Made by a program: the position numbers and the translations under genes
Source of the DNA: Acidimicrobiia bacterium
GTDB taxonomy: Bacteria; Actinomycetota; Acidimicrobiia; Acidimicrobiales; Aldehydirespiratoraceae
DNA: 54,062 bases
Direction of reading: 5' to 3'
NCBI GenBank assembly: GCA_003231645.1
Contig: QIIW01000147.1
Coordinates: forward strand, 1 to 54,062
The notes under the pieces: model-generated
What the model was told of the DNA's origin: nothing
Databases searched by the model: none
What the model saw: the letters and a program-made list of their open reading frames with translations, nothing else
Shown: one piece after another, positions 16,307-24,959 of the stretch
Position numbering within the stretch: position 1 is the first letter of the stretch
Layout: each line of letters opens with the position of its first letter

Positions 16307-17547
16307 GACCCGGCCCGGTCGAGACCGACGGTGACGGTCACGTCATAGGGAAGGTCGGGCTGCTCGTCGAACACCAACTCGGCTCCTATCGATTGGGCGA
16401 TCCGAGCCGCCTTCTGTCGGAAATCAACCGCGTGGTAGGCCACGGTGGTGGTCGGCCCACCGAAAGACGCGGCGTTGCCGATAATCGAGACGACCTCACC
16501 GTCGGCCACCAGTTCCTTTCTCATGGCCAGCCGATTGCGGGGATCACCTGTGCCGTCGAGCAGCCGAACACTCGGCCGATGCGCCGCTCGAGTCGAGATC
16601 GGGAGGGGAACCATCTCGAGTGCCTTCCGCTTGATCCATGCGTCACCATCGGTACCGGTCACATAGAGAGGAAGCGCCTCGGGATCCATCTGGACGGGGC
16701 TCATCGGAACGGCCTGTATGTCGACGGTTCCGGCCGCGAACGAACGTAGATACGGCGAGATGCCGACCTGGAAGGGAAGCGTGGCCGCCTGCAGGTCGGG
16801 GGCACTGGCGATCTCGTTGATCCACGATCGCCACATGTCGAGCTGACGCTCGACGCGGTTGGCGTCGAATTCGCCCGGGTTCCTGAAACCGAACACCTCC
16901 GCCGCGACCCGACCATCGAGTTCCTTCACGCCGTGTCGGAGCCAGACGTCGACTCCGTTGGACCCGTTGCGCTGTACGAGGTCGTCGGCAAGGCCGAACG
17001 GAATCGGTTCGACCAGTGCCATCAATCCGCCGAGTTGCTTGGCGTCGAGTTCGGTGACCTCGGTGAAACCAAAGCCGAACATCCCCTCGACGAGGGTCTG
17101 CAACCGGTCAATTCCCCCCGAGGAGAAGGCCTGACCGAGCAGCACCGCTGTCTGTCCCGGGTTGGCGTCGGTCTTGACGAGCAGGTCGGGGCTCAGCACG
17201 ACCAGGTTGCCGCCCTTGTCGAGGGCGGTTCGTGCCATGACGGTGATGCCGACCAGCTCACTCTGGTCGACATGGGCGATGAGCATGGTGGGAGTGGGAT
17301 CGACGAACGCCTCATAACCGGGAAGAGACGGATCGGTGACCACGCTGACGAGTCGACCATCGGTGGAATCGAGAACCGCCTTGGTCCCGGCCCGCCACAG
17401 CAGAAACACTGCCGCTCCGGCGGAGACCACCAGCAGCGGAAACACGAACCGCCAGAAGATGTTACCGGCCGGAGCGGTGACCCTTCGGCGCCGACGTGGC
17501 ACCGGCAGAGACCTCCTGGACCGGGTCGGGGTGTCGAGTGCCGTCAC
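16303..17547 (-). CDS. Divergent LytR-CpsA-Psr (LCP) protein with LytR C-terminal domain
   Basis: Protein of 414 residues. A basic N-terminus (residues 9-22) precedes one membrane helix (about 30-51). The middle carries a weak LCP pattern: MLIAHVDQSEL..., LVVLSPDLLV, then ELDGRVAAEVFGFRNPGEFDANRVERQ, which keeps the late R-x-GExDxxRxxRQ segment. The usual early Asp-x-Arg and PRDT-type residues are not recognisable. The last ~95 residues match the LytR C-terminal domain (VRLLDGTGDP ... VDFRQKAARIAQSIGAE). LCP enzymes attach glycopolymers to peptidoglycan; whether this one is active is uncertain. The start was placed at GTG 17547, overlapping nadD (GTGA) with GGGAG before it. Confidence 0.82.
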   Translation of the reverse strand: MTALDTPTRSRRSLPVPRRRRRVTAPAGNIFWRFVFPLLVVSAGAAVFLLWRAGTKAVLDSTDGRLVSVVTDPSLPGYEAFVDPTPTMLIAHVDQSELVGITVMARTALDKGGNLVVLSPDLLVKTDANPGQTAVLLGQAFSSGGIDRLQTLVEGMFGFGFTEVTELDAKQLGGLMALVEPIPFGLADDLVQRNGSNGVDVWLRHGVKELDGRVAAEVFGFRNPGEFDANRVERQLDMWRSWINEIASAPDLQAATLPFQVGISPYLRSFAAGTVDIQAVPMSPVQMDPEALPLYVTGTDGDAWIKRKALEMVPLPISTRAAHRPSVRLLDGTGDPRNRLAMRKELVADGEVVSIIGNAASFGGPTTTVAYHAVDFRQKAARIAQSIGAELVFDEQPDLPYDVTVTVGLDRAGS

Positions 17548-18140
17548 CGGCCACTCCCGTAGAGCCCCAGACGTCGGACCTCGGCCACCACCGCCGACGG
17601 CACCAAGGCCTCGACCGGTCGGCCGTCGGCGAATCGAGCGCGAATGTCGCTCGACGAGATGTCGAGGGCCGGCACGTCGACCACAATGTGACGCCACCCA
17701 GCTGGGGGCCGCCCTCCCTGTCGGCCCCCGCGATCGATCACGACAGTGGTTGCGAGTGCCATCACCTCGTCGGGCCGCTTCCACGTGTCGAGGCCGGCGG
17801 CGGCATCGGACCCGACGAGAAGAAACAATTCGTCGTCGGGATCTTCGGAGTGCAGTTGGACCAGGGTGTCGGCGCTGTAGCTCTCGCCACCACGTCGAAT
17901 CTCGATGTCGGACGCGAAGACGGCGTCCAGGCCCTCGACCGCCAACTCGACCAGATGGAGCCTCACGTCGGCCTCGGTGACAGCGTGGCGTGAGGTCTTC
18001 TGCCAGGGATCGTTGGCCACCACCAGGAGCATCCGATCCAGATGGAGCCGGTGACCGACCTCGAGTGCGATGGCCAAGTGTCCGATGTGGGGTGGATCGA
18101 ATGTGCCCCCGAATACGCCTGTTCGCACTACCGCTCCCAC
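17544..18140 (-). CDS. nadD: Nicotinate-nucleotide adenylyltransferase NadD
   Basis: Protein of 198 residues with the nucleotidyltransferase motif GGTFDPPHIGH at 11-21 and the C-terminal ISSSDIR motif (family ISSTxIR), plus LLVGSDAAAGLDTWKRPDEV in the middle. It adenylates nicotinate mononucleotide for NAD synthesis. The first GTG is at 18140; a second GTG at 18126-18128 has GGGAG five bases upstream and may be the real start, giving a protein four residues shorter. It heads the nadD-LCP-rsfS operon. A TAGACT box lies at 18154-18159. Confidence 0.96.
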   Translation of the reverse strand: MGAVVRTGVFGGTFDPPHIGHLAIALEVGHRLHLDRMLLVVANDPWQKTSRHAVTEADVRLHLVELAVEGLDAVFASDIEIRRGGESYSADTLVQLHSEDPDDELFLLVGSDAAAGLDTWKRPDEVMALATTVVIDRGGRQGGRPPAGWRHIVVDVPALDISSSDIRARFADGRPVEALVPSAVVAEVRRLGLYGSGR

Positions 18141-18153
18141 GTCGTCGGACGGG

Positions 18154-18159
18154 AGTCTA
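18154..18159 (-). promoter_or_regulatory. Putative -10 box for nadD-LCP-rsfS
   Basis: TAGACT on the minus strand, 13 bases before the first nadD GTG and 25 before the second. With the second start it leaves room for the GGGAG ribosome-binding site. The same TAGACT hexamer precedes tig in this window. Confidence 0.4.
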
Positions 18160-18221
18160 GGGCGGGCCTCGCCGATCCGTTACACCGCCGCCGACCAACT
18201 CGAAACCCCCACGTGACCAAT

Positions 18222-18237
18222 GTCATATAATTATGAC
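18222..18237. promoter_or_regulatory. AT-rich palindrome with embedded TATAAT between nadD and the sigma-factor gene
   Basis: GTCATA-TAAT-TATGAC, a perfect inverted repeat with six-base arms in otherwise GC-rich DNA, 150 bases before the sigma-factor start. Reading rightward it contains the perfect -10 hexamer TATAAT (18226-18231); leftward it contains CATAAT. No TTGACA-like -35 sits at the normal distance. It could be an activator- or repressor-controlled promoter for the sigma factor, an operator serving both directions, or both. Confidence 0.55.
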
Positions 18238-18386
18238 GGGACATTTACCGACGAATGGTGTTCAATACTCCGGCTGGACCGCGGTGCGGCACGCACAGGC
18301 CTGAGCGGGCACATGGTACCAGCTCTTCCCCCGAACAACTACCAACATGGGTCAATGCGCGAGCGCGGCCCGCCGAGTGAGATGCA

Positions 18387-19226
18387 ATGAGTGATTCAGT
18401 AGGACAGTACCTGAACGAAATCGGAGCGGTTGCGCTCCTCAACGCACAGGAGGAGCGCGAGCTCTCTCAGGCGATCGAGAAAGGCTTCGAGGCACGGGGT
18501 CGCAAGGAAGCCGGTGAGACCGGCCGCGACATCGACCGCAACATTCGCCGCGCCGAGGCCGCCAAGGACCGGTTCATCCGGGCCAACCTACGGCTGGTCG
18601 TCAGCGTCGCACGGCGCTACCCACTGCCTCCCGGCATGGAACTCCTCGACCTGATCCAGGAAGGCAACCTGGGCCTCGAACACGCCGTTGACAAGTTCGA
18701 CTGGCGCAAGGGTTTCAAGTTCTCGACCTACGCCACCTTCTGGATCCGCCAGGCCATCGGCCGAGCCCTCGATCAGAAGGCCAGCCTGGTCCGCCTCCCC
18801 GGCGACCGTTCGGCCAGCCTCCGCGCCGCACTGCGCGCCGTGAGCGGCGACGGCGACGAACTCGACGACGAGCACGCCCGCCTCCACCGCCTCACCACGC
18901 CCACCAGCCTCGACCGCACCATCGGTGACGACGACTCCAACGAACTCGTCGACCTTCTCCCCGACTCCAACCCCGGCCCCGAAACCGAGGTCATGGCGAG
19001 AGCCGAAGAGCAGATGGTCACCGGTCTTCTCGACATCCTCGACGAGAGGGCCAAGTACGCCGTCGAGCAACGATTCGGTATCGGCGACGGCCGTAAGCGG
19101 TCCTACCGCGAGGTCGGCGAGGACCTCGGCGTCACCGCCGAGGCCGCCCGTCGTCTGGTGAAGAGGGCCATCAACTCGGTCCGTGAGCAGGCCGGCGCCA
19201 TCGCGGATTCGGTCGACGCGGCCTGA
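18387..19226 (+). CDS. Sigma-70 family RNA polymerase sigma factor (group 2-like)
   Basis: Protein of 279 residues without region 1.1. Region 1.2 is VGQYLNEIGAVALLNAQEERELSQAIEKG; region 2 runs from RFIRANLRLVVSVARRY through LLDLIQEGNLGLEHAVDKFDW and FSTYATFWIRQAI. The following region 2.4/3.0 reads GRALDQKASLVRLPGDRS, unlike the TRAIADQARTIRIPVHM of principal sigma factors, so its promoters probably differ. Region 4 is near the end (SYREVGEDLGVTAEAARRLVKRAINSVR). It is most like non-essential SigB/HrdB-type factors. The gene stands alone, with its own palindromic promoter region upstream and a strong terminator downstream. The signal it responds to is unknown. Confidence 0.9.
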   Translation: MSDSVGQYLNEIGAVALLNAQEERELSQAIEKGFEARGRKEAGETGRDIDRNIRRAEAAKDRFIRANLRLVVSVARRYPLPPGMELLDLIQEGNLGLEHAVDKFDWRKGFKFSTYATFWIRQAIGRALDQKASLVRLPGDRSASLRAALRAVSGDGDELDDEHARLHRLTTPTSLDRTIGDDDSNELVDLLPDSNPGPETEVMARAEEQMVTGLLDILDERAKYAVEQRFGIGDGRKRSYREVGEDLGVTAEAARRLVKRAINSVREQAGAIADSVDAA

Positions 19227-19256
19227 CCGATCGCCACCGAGACAGATCACGCTCAC

Positions 19257-19290
19257 CGCAACCCCGCCCCGGCGGGGTTGCGGCCGTTTT
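19257..19290 (+). terminator. Rho-independent terminator after the sigma-factor gene
   Basis: A perfect 12-base GC-rich inverted repeat (19257-19268 with 19271-19282; in practice a shorter stem with a loop of several bases) is followed by GCCG and then four T residues at 19287-19290. It begins 30 bases after the sigma-factor stop and separates that gene from the DAHP synthase gene. Confidence 0.85.
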
Positions 19291-19346
19291 CGACCGGTAA
19301 CCCTTATCCGGTTGGTACTGGGCTCCCCGTCCAGCACACTTGGGGC

Positions 19347-20693
19347 GTGACAAGCGCATGGACCCCAAGCTCTTGGCGATCATTCGACGCCAGACACCAG
19401 CCGTCCTGGCCCGATTCCTCAGAGCTGGACCGTTCGGTCAAGTCGCTCGCCGAGCTCCCACCCCTGGTCTTCGCCGGCGAGGCCCGCTCCCTCACCAGCG
19501 CGTTGGGATCGGTGGCCCAGGGCGAGGCCTTCCTGCTTCAGGCCGGTGACTGTGCCGAGTCATTCGAGGCGTCGGCCGATTCGATCCGTGAGAAGTTGCG
19601 GGTCATTCTCCAGATGGCGATCGTGCTCACCTATTCCGGGGGGATGCCCCTGGTGAAGGTGGGACGTATCGCCGGCCAGTTCGCCAAGCCCCGATCCAGC
19701 CCCACCGAGACCCGCGGGGATGTCGAGTTGCCCTCATTCCTCGGCCAGATCGTCAACGACGTCGGATTCACCGAAGCCGAACGCCGACCCGATCCCGGGC
19801 GGCTTCTCACCGCCTACCACCGCGCCGCCTCCACTCTCAACCTCCTCCGGGCGTTCACACGCGGTGGTTTCGCCGATCTGTCACAGGTGTCGACCTGGAA
19901 CCGCGAGTTCGTTGCCAGCAGCCCGGCCGGTCAACGTTACGCACAGATGGCCGACGACATCGACCGGGCCCTGCGCTTCATGACGGCCTGCGGCGTGACC
20001 AATGCCACCACTCCGACACTGCACGAAGTCGAGTTCTACACGAGCCACGAAGCGCTTCTCCTCGAATACGAAGAGGCGCTCACCCGAAACGACTCCCTTA
20101 CCGGTGGGTGGTACGACTGCTCGGCCCACATGCTCTGGATCGGTGAACGAACCCGTCAGATCGACGGTGCCCACGTCGAGTTCCTCCGTGGCGTACACAA
20201 TCCCCTCGGTTGCAAGGTCGGACCCACCGCCACCGCCGATGAGATCATCGCGCTCTGCGAGGTTCTCAATCCCCGGCGTATTCCGGGCCGAATGACGCTC
20301 ATCGCCCGGATGGGGGCGTCGAGAGTACGTGACGGCCTTCCCCCGCTGTTGGCAGCAGTGCGCGAGTCGGGACATCCCGTGGTGTGGGCGTGCGACCCGA
20401 TGCACGGCAACACCTACACCTCCGAGGGCGGACGAAAGACCCGTCACTTCGACGATGTCCTGAGTGAAATCAGCGGCTTCTTCGCCGCTCACCGCTCGGA
20501 GGGCACATGGCCCGGCGGGGTCCACGTCGAACTAACCGGCGATGCGGTCACGGAATGCCTGGGCGGTTCCGACGGCATCGTCGACGGCGACCTCGATCAG
20601 GCCTACGAAACGATGTGCGACCCCCGCCTCAACAGTCGACAGTCGGTCGATCTGGCCTTCCGCGTGGCTGAGCTTCTCCGCCAGAGAGATTGA
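19347..20693 (+). CDS. Class II 3-deoxy-D-arabino-heptulosonate-7-phosphate synthase
   Basis: Protein of 448 residues from the GTG at 19347. It has the plant/mycobacterial-type DAHP synthase pattern: LPPLVFAGEARSL, EAFLLQAGDCAESF, KVGRIAGQFAKPRS, YTSHEALLLEYEEAL, ANPLGCK-like HNPLGCKVGPTA, and VVWACDPMHGN with the metal ligands, ending with GGVHVELTGDAVTECLGG. It condenses phosphoenolpyruvate with erythrose 4-phosphate, the first step of the shikimate pathway. The frame is open 23 codons further upstream, but that stretch lies in the terminator region, and the class II N-terminus (TSAWTPSSWRSF) begins right at the GTG. It stops six bases before the tldE stop on the other strand. Confidence 0.96.
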   Translation: MTSAWTPSSWRSFDARHQPSWPDSSELDRSVKSLAELPPLVFAGEARSLTSALGSVAQGEAFLLQAGDCAESFEASADSIREKLRVILQMAIVLTYSGGMPLVKVGRIAGQFAKPRSSPTETRGDVELPSFLGQIVNDVGFTEAERRPDPGRLLTAYHRAASTLNLLRAFTRGGFADLSQVSTWNREFVASSPAGQRYAQMADDIDRALRFMTACGVTNATTPTLHEVEFYTSHEALLLEYEEALTRNDSLTGGWYDCSAHMLWIGERTRQIDGAHVEFLRGVHNPLGCKVGPTATADEIIALCEVLNPRRIPGRMTLIARMGASRVRDGLPPLLAAVRESGHPVVWACDPMHGNTYTSEGGRKTRHFDDVLSEISGFFAAHRSEGTWPGGVHVELTGDAVTECLGGSDGIVDGDLDQAYETMCDPRLNSRQSVDLAFRVAELLRQRD

Positions 20694-20699
20694 CGGCGG

Positions 20700-22040
20700 T
20701 CAGAGGGTGAACGTCATCTCGCCCACCAGCGCGCCCGGAAGCCGGTAGCTGGCGGTGGTCCGCCCGCCGTAGGTGGACGAGTCGAGGATGGTGTCGGTCC
20801 GATCGGTCAGCCCCTCGAGGTGATCGCCGAACAGATGGAACGCCGTGTCGTCGAAGCGCAACACGTTGACGGGAGCGACGATCTCGCCTCCCTCGATCCA
20901 GAACGTCGAGAACCGCGTCATGCCTGTCGTGCGACAGGCACCACGATCGGAAAAGTTCAGATACCAGAGATTGCCCACATAGAGGCCGGTACCCAAGGCC
21001 GACAGCACATCATCGACAGGGACCGCACCCGGTGCCATCGACACCGACAACGGAGATTCATGGCTGGCGGCTCCGTTGGTGCCGACACCATATTCGCGGG
21101 CCGACCTCGGCGACACGAGGGCATCGGCCAGCCGGCCGCCGTCGATGAGCACGACCTCACCCGGACGACGAAACCCTTCGGTCTGGAAATCGGGGGACAC
21201 TCCCCCGGCGGTGTCCTCACAGATACGGATCGACGGGTCGAACGCGGCGTTCTCGGTGATCATGCGCAGCAGTGGGGTCTGCTTGGTGCGTCGCGACTTC
21301 AGACCGAATCCTCCCCACGACAGCATGTCGATGATCTCCTGCATCGCAGCCGGCGCCAGGTAGGTGCGATAGCCGCCGGGTTCGAGATCGATCGGGGTGC
21401 GGTCGAGCACATCGAGCTGGCGTCGCGCCCAGTCGATCTTGGCGCCGAACCGCTCGTCGCTCCAGTGGGTGCCGGCATAGAGATTCTTCGTGGCTTTGTC
21501 GGCGCGAAGGTGAAAGCTCCAGTCGAGGTTGAAGGTTCTCGACTGAAACCAGTTGCGCTGCCCGAGCGAATTGGCGAAACCCGAATAGGTATCGCCCGCC
21601 GCGTAGATGCCCACCAGGTCGCGGCCGGCGGCACCGTCGATTATCAGGCCGGCGGCATCACCCGGCGACGGCATCGAGCCTGTCGACTCGGTGACCGAGT
21701 CGGATATCTCGGTTGCGTAGAGCAGATAGGGGTCCTCGGGGGCGGCCGCTCGTTGCTCGCGCAGGGAGGCGAGAAGCGCCGTCACCCGCGGCCGGTCGAT
21801 CGCGGGATCCTGGGCGAGCGACACGTAGCCCTGGGCGTGACGCGGCCCGTCGATCAGGTCGAAGGACAGGTGGCGTTGGGCCACCGTTCCGGCCTGCCTG
21901 ATGGCGGCACCGTTGAATCGCACGAAATCGGAGTTCTCTCCGCTGAGATAGGCCAGCAGGACCTCCTCACCGGTCAGTCCCGACGACGCCCAGGTCACCA
22001 TCTCGTCAAGGTAGTCGCGAACCGAACCGGCAGTGCTCAC
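20700..22040 (-). CDS. TldE/PmbA-family subunit of a TldD/TldE protease
   Basis: Protein of 446 residues, about the length of E. coli TldE (450). It has the two-domain U62 layout: an N-terminal half with the EN-S/DFVRFNGAAIRQAG strand region and a C-terminal half with YRTYLAPAAMQEIIDMLSWGGFG, GVGTNGAASHESPLSV and LYVGNLWYLNFSDRGACRTTGMTR. It lacks the HExxxH zinc site, as expected of TldE, which pairs with the catalytic TldD. The GTG start overlaps the tldD stop (GTGA). It is the last gene of the MoxR-VWA-TldD-TldE operon. In E. coli the pair degrades flexible peptides and matures microcin B17; the substrate here is unknown. Confidence 0.9.
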   Translation of the reverse strand: MSTAGSVRDYLDEMVTWASSGLTGEEVLLAYLSGENSDFVRFNGAAIRQAGTVAQRHLSFDLIDGPRHAQGYVSLAQDPAIDRPRVTALLASLREQRAAAPEDPYLLYATEISDSVTESTGSMPSPGDAAGLIIDGAAGRDLVGIYAAGDTYSGFANSLGQRNWFQSRTFNLDWSFHLRADKATKNLYAGTHWSDERFGAKIDWARRQLDVLDRTPIDLEPGGYRTYLAPAAMQEIIDMLSWGGFGLKSRRTKQTPLLRMITENAAFDPSIRICEDTAGGVSPDFQTEGFRRPGEVVLIDGGRLADALVSPRSAREYGVGTNGAASHESPLSVSMAPGAVPVDDVLSALGTGLYVGNLWYLNFSDRGACRTTGMTRFSTFWIEGGEIVAPVNVLRFDDTAFHLFGDHLEGLTDRTDTILDSSTYGGRTTASYRLPGALVGEMTFTL

Positions 22041-23482
22041 GGCTCACCGCCGAAGACCGTGACGTCGGAGAATCGGCAGCGGGGCGATGCATGACCGACT
22101 CGCACCTGCTGATTCGGCTCTCCCTTTCCGCAGTTTCCCACACCCATGACGCTGAACGAATCGGGGTCGGCCACACCGCTGAGGCTTCGCCAGAACGTGG
22201 CGGAGATACCCCTGTAGTTGGGATTGCGGACCACCGTGGTGAGTTCGCCATCCTCGATCAGGCGGCCGTATTCGCACCCGAACTGGAACTTGTTGCGACT
22301 GTCGTCTATCGACCATGACACGTTGGTCTCCATCAGGATCCCGTGCTCCACCTCGGCGACGAGCTGTTCGGACGTGGAGCATCCGGGCTCGACATTGAGG
22401 TTGGCCATGCGGTCGATCGGAGGTCGGTTCCAGCTGCAGGCACGTGAGTTGGCCACCCCGCTCATACCGGAGCGGGATTGCGACACGGCACCGCCCATGG
22501 GGCGCTGCAGGACGCCGTCGACGATGAGATGAATGCGCCGGGCGAGGGTGCCGTCGTCGTCGAAACCGTAGGCAGCGAGCTGGCCCGGAACGGTCGGGTC
22601 GAAGGTTACGTTGAGCAGGTCGGAGCCGTAGTGGTAGGTACCGAACATGTCGGGGGTGACAAAACTGGTGCCGGCGTAGTTGCGCTCGTCGCCGAGGATC
22701 CGGTCGAGTTCCAGCGGATGGCCGATCGACTCGTGGATCTGGAGCGCCATCTGGTCGGGCTCGAGAACGAGATCCATGTCTCCCGAGGGGCAGTTGGGTG
22801 CCGACAGCAGTTCCAGCACCTGCTCGACCAGACGCGGTGCCGCCTGGGCGAAACCGTGGCGGTCGAGCACCTCGAGGCCGCCTTGGCCGCAGAAGGCCCC
22901 ATGGCCATAGGTGCGGGTCTGGGTATGGCCTCCGTCGTTGGCGCTCACCCGCATGTCGGGGAACACCTGGTGGATGATCTGCTCCACACGGCCACCCCCG
23001 TTGGTGACCAGAAGGCTCTCGGTGTCGGCCAAGTCGAGCGACACCGCACTGTCGACGATGCGACCATCGCCGCCCAACCTCGCTTCGTGGCCGGCCAGCA
23101 TCTCGACGAGTTCGGCCACTCCCCCGGCCGGACGGGCCACCGCCGACTCGAAGCCCCCCACGGTGTGTCGAAGCGGGCAGGAGTCGACGACGGTGCGCCC
23201 GGCGGTGACCGAGGCCCAACGGCGAGCGTCGGCCACCGCCGCGGCCAAGCCGGCATCCGACAGATCGCTGGTGGCACCGTAACCCAACCCGCCCCGCTGC
23301 CAGACGGTGAGCATGACTCCCTCGTCGTGGCCGATCATCGACGGCTGAACGACACCTTGTCTCACCTCCAGGTGGATCGCCCGCTCTGTGACGTGTCGGG
23401 CCGAGGCGAAGTCGACATCGGTCGGCAGTGCCGCCACCAGACGACGCTCGAGGTCGGTGGGCGAAAGGCCTGTGGTGCTCAC
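22037..23482 (-). CDS. tldD: Zinc metalloprotease TldD homologue
   Basis: Protein of 481 residues, the same length as E. coli TldD. The zinc site HESIGH is at 250-255, in the family context EPDQMALQIHESIGHPLELDRILG, and a conserved third ligand region MGVGNCGKGEPN places cysteine at 451. SRACSWNRPPIDRMANLNVEPG is also family-typical. It should be the catalytic half of a TldD/TldE heterodimer that cuts unfolded peptides inside the barrel. GTG start overlapping the VWA gene stop (GTGA) and stop overlapping tldE: the three are tightly coupled. Confidence 0.94.
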   Translation of the reverse strand: MSTTGLSPTDLERRLVAALPTDVDFASARHVTERAIHLEVRQGVVQPSMIGHDEGVMLTVWQRGGLGYGATSDLSDAGLAAAVADARRWASVTAGRTVVDSCPLRHTVGGFESAVARPAGGVAELVEMLAGHEARLGGDGRIVDSAVSLDLADTESLLVTNGGGRVEQIIHQVFPDMRVSANDGGHTQTRTYGHGAFCGQGGLEVLDRHGFAQAAPRLVEQVLELLSAPNCPSGDMDLVLEPDQMALQIHESIGHPLELDRILGDERNYAGTSFVTPDMFGTYHYGSDLLNVTFDPTVPGQLAAYGFDDDGTLARRIHLIVDGVLQRPMGGAVSQSRSGMSGVANSRACSWNRPPIDRMANLNVEPGCSTSEQLVAEVEHGILMETNVSWSIDDSRNKFQFGCEYGRLIEDGELTTVVRNPNYRGISATFWRSLSGVADPDSFSVMGVGNCGKGEPNQQVRVGHASPRCRFSDVTVFGGEP

Positions 23483-24957
23483 GCCAGCTTGTCCACAAAG
23501 GCCTCGAGTTGCCTGAGATTACGGACCTCGTAGGCGCCCTCGCAGTACTGGGCGTAGTCGCCGACGATCGAATCGCCGGTGTCCCAGTAGCTGTGCGGCT
23601 CGGGATTGAGCCAGTGGATGTTGCGTGCCTTGTCTGCCATGGCCTTGACTATCCAGCTCTCCGACGCGTGATAGTTGTTGCGGGCGTCGCCCAGGATCAT
23701 GATCGAGGTGCGAGGGCCGATGTCCTTGCCGTATCTCTCCCAGAAAACACCGAGGGCGTGGCCGTAGTCGGAGTGGCCGTCGACCCAGACGACGTCGGCT
23801 TCGGTGTTGACCCGATGGACCGCTTCGTTGATGTCTTCCACGCCCTCGAAATAGGGGGTCACCTCGTCGAGTCCGTCGATGAACACGAACGAGCGGACCT
23901 TGGAGAACTGCCCCGACATCGCGTAGACCAGATGAAGTGTGAAACGGGCGAAAGCCGCGACCGATCCGGAGATGTCGGCGATCACGAAGATTTCCGGCTT
24001 GTGGGGCCTGGGGTTGCGGAACTTGGGTTCGACCGGCACACCGCCGTAGCTCAGCGAGTGACGAACCGTGGAACGAAAATCGAGTGGTCCCTTGCGACCG
24101 TGGCGTCGCTTGCGTGAGAGGCGAGAGGCAAGCTTGCGGGTGAGTGGGTAGATCGCCTTGCGGAGGCTGGCCATCTCCTCACGGGACGCGTGCATGAAGT
24201 CGACATCCTCGGGCAGCGGTTTGCGGAGCGTCTTGGCCATGGCCTCGATACCCCGATCGGCCACCAGTCGTCGACGGATCTCAGCTTCGATCTCCTTCTG
24301 GAACTGGTCGATTCGATTCTGGTATTCGTCGCGCTGCAGCCGCTCCTCGAAGTCGGATTGCTCGCCTTCGGTGTTCTGGGCCTGTTCGAGCAGACGCTCG
24401 AGAACCCCATCGAGATCGAGGTTCCTGAGCGTGCGATAGAGGTAGTAGGTGCCGCCCACCGGACGACCGGGCTCCATGCCGGCGTAGCGCTTGACCGACT
24501 GCCTGGCCACGCCTCGCATCATCGGCTGGTCGCCACGCATCAGGGCCTGGTACAGCATCTCCTGAAGTTCTTCCGGGGTGAGGCTGTCGCCCGCCCCGGC
24601 CCCGGCCCGATCGCCGGCGGCCTGCTCGCTCTGCTCATCACCGTCGAGTTCCTGAAGTTCCGACTCGTCGGTGATGTCGTACTCGGGGCCTCGCAGCGAG
24701 AAGTAGATCTCGAATACGGTCTCGAACGCCTTCCAGTGATTGTGATGCTTCACCAGAGTGGAGGCGAGAGCGTACTTGAACGTCTCCCGGTCGCCCAGCG
24801 GAACGTGTTTGACGGCCTCCATGGCATCGAGGTTCTCGGTGAGGCTCACCGGTAACCCGGCGGCGCGCAGTTGCATGATGAAGCCCGTGAGCAGGTCGAG
24901 AATCGGCTCACCGAGATCGACGGGCACCGTCGAATCGGACGGGGGGGCCACGGTCAT
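23479..24957 (-). CDS. VWA-domain protein (CoxE/ViaA-like)
   Basis: Protein of 492 residues. The first ~90 residues resemble the N-terminus of CoxE-like proteins (LTGFIMQLRAAGLPVSLTENLDAMEAV). An acidic, Glu/Gln-rich helical middle (95-240) follows. Residues ~285-300 hold a basic GRKGPLDFRSTVRHS segment, and the von Willebrand A domain starts at 322 with the MIDAS motif DISGS (328-332) and later ILGDARNNY. Such proteins partner MoxR ATPases in protein or cofactor maturation (CoxD/E, NorQ/D, RavA/ViaA). The ATG start is two bases after the moxR stop, on the same strand. Confidence 0.9.
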   Translation of the reverse strand: MTVAPPSDSTVPVDLGEPILDLLTGFIMQLRAAGLPVSLTENLDAMEAVKHVPLGDRETFKYALASTLVKHHNHWKAFETVFEIYFSLRGPEYDITDESELQELDGDEQSEQAAGDRAGAGAGDSLTPEELQEMLYQALMRGDQPMMRGVARQSVKRYAGMEPGRPVGGTYYLYRTLRNLDLDGVLERLLEQAQNTEGEQSDFEERLQRDEYQNRIDQFQKEIEAEIRRRLVADRGIEAMAKTLRKPLPEDVDFMHASREEMASLRKAIYPLTRKLASRLSRKRRHGRKGPLDFRSTVRHSLSYGGVPVEPKFRNPRPHKPEIFVIADISGSVAAFARFTLHLVYAMSGQFSKVRSFVFIDGLDEVTPYFEGVEDINEAVHRVNTEADVVWVDGHSDYGHALGVFWERYGKDIGPRTSIMILGDARNNYHASESWIVKAMADKARNIHWLNPEPHSYWDTGDSIVGDYAQYCEGAYEVRNLRQLEAFVDKLA

Positions 24958-24959
24958 GC

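Noticed and set aside
22044..23498. Long alternative frame on the minus strand over tldD
   Set aside because: Its protein is rich in Arg, Gly and Pro, the usual sign of a shifted frame, and lacks family motifs; tldD in the other frame is complete.
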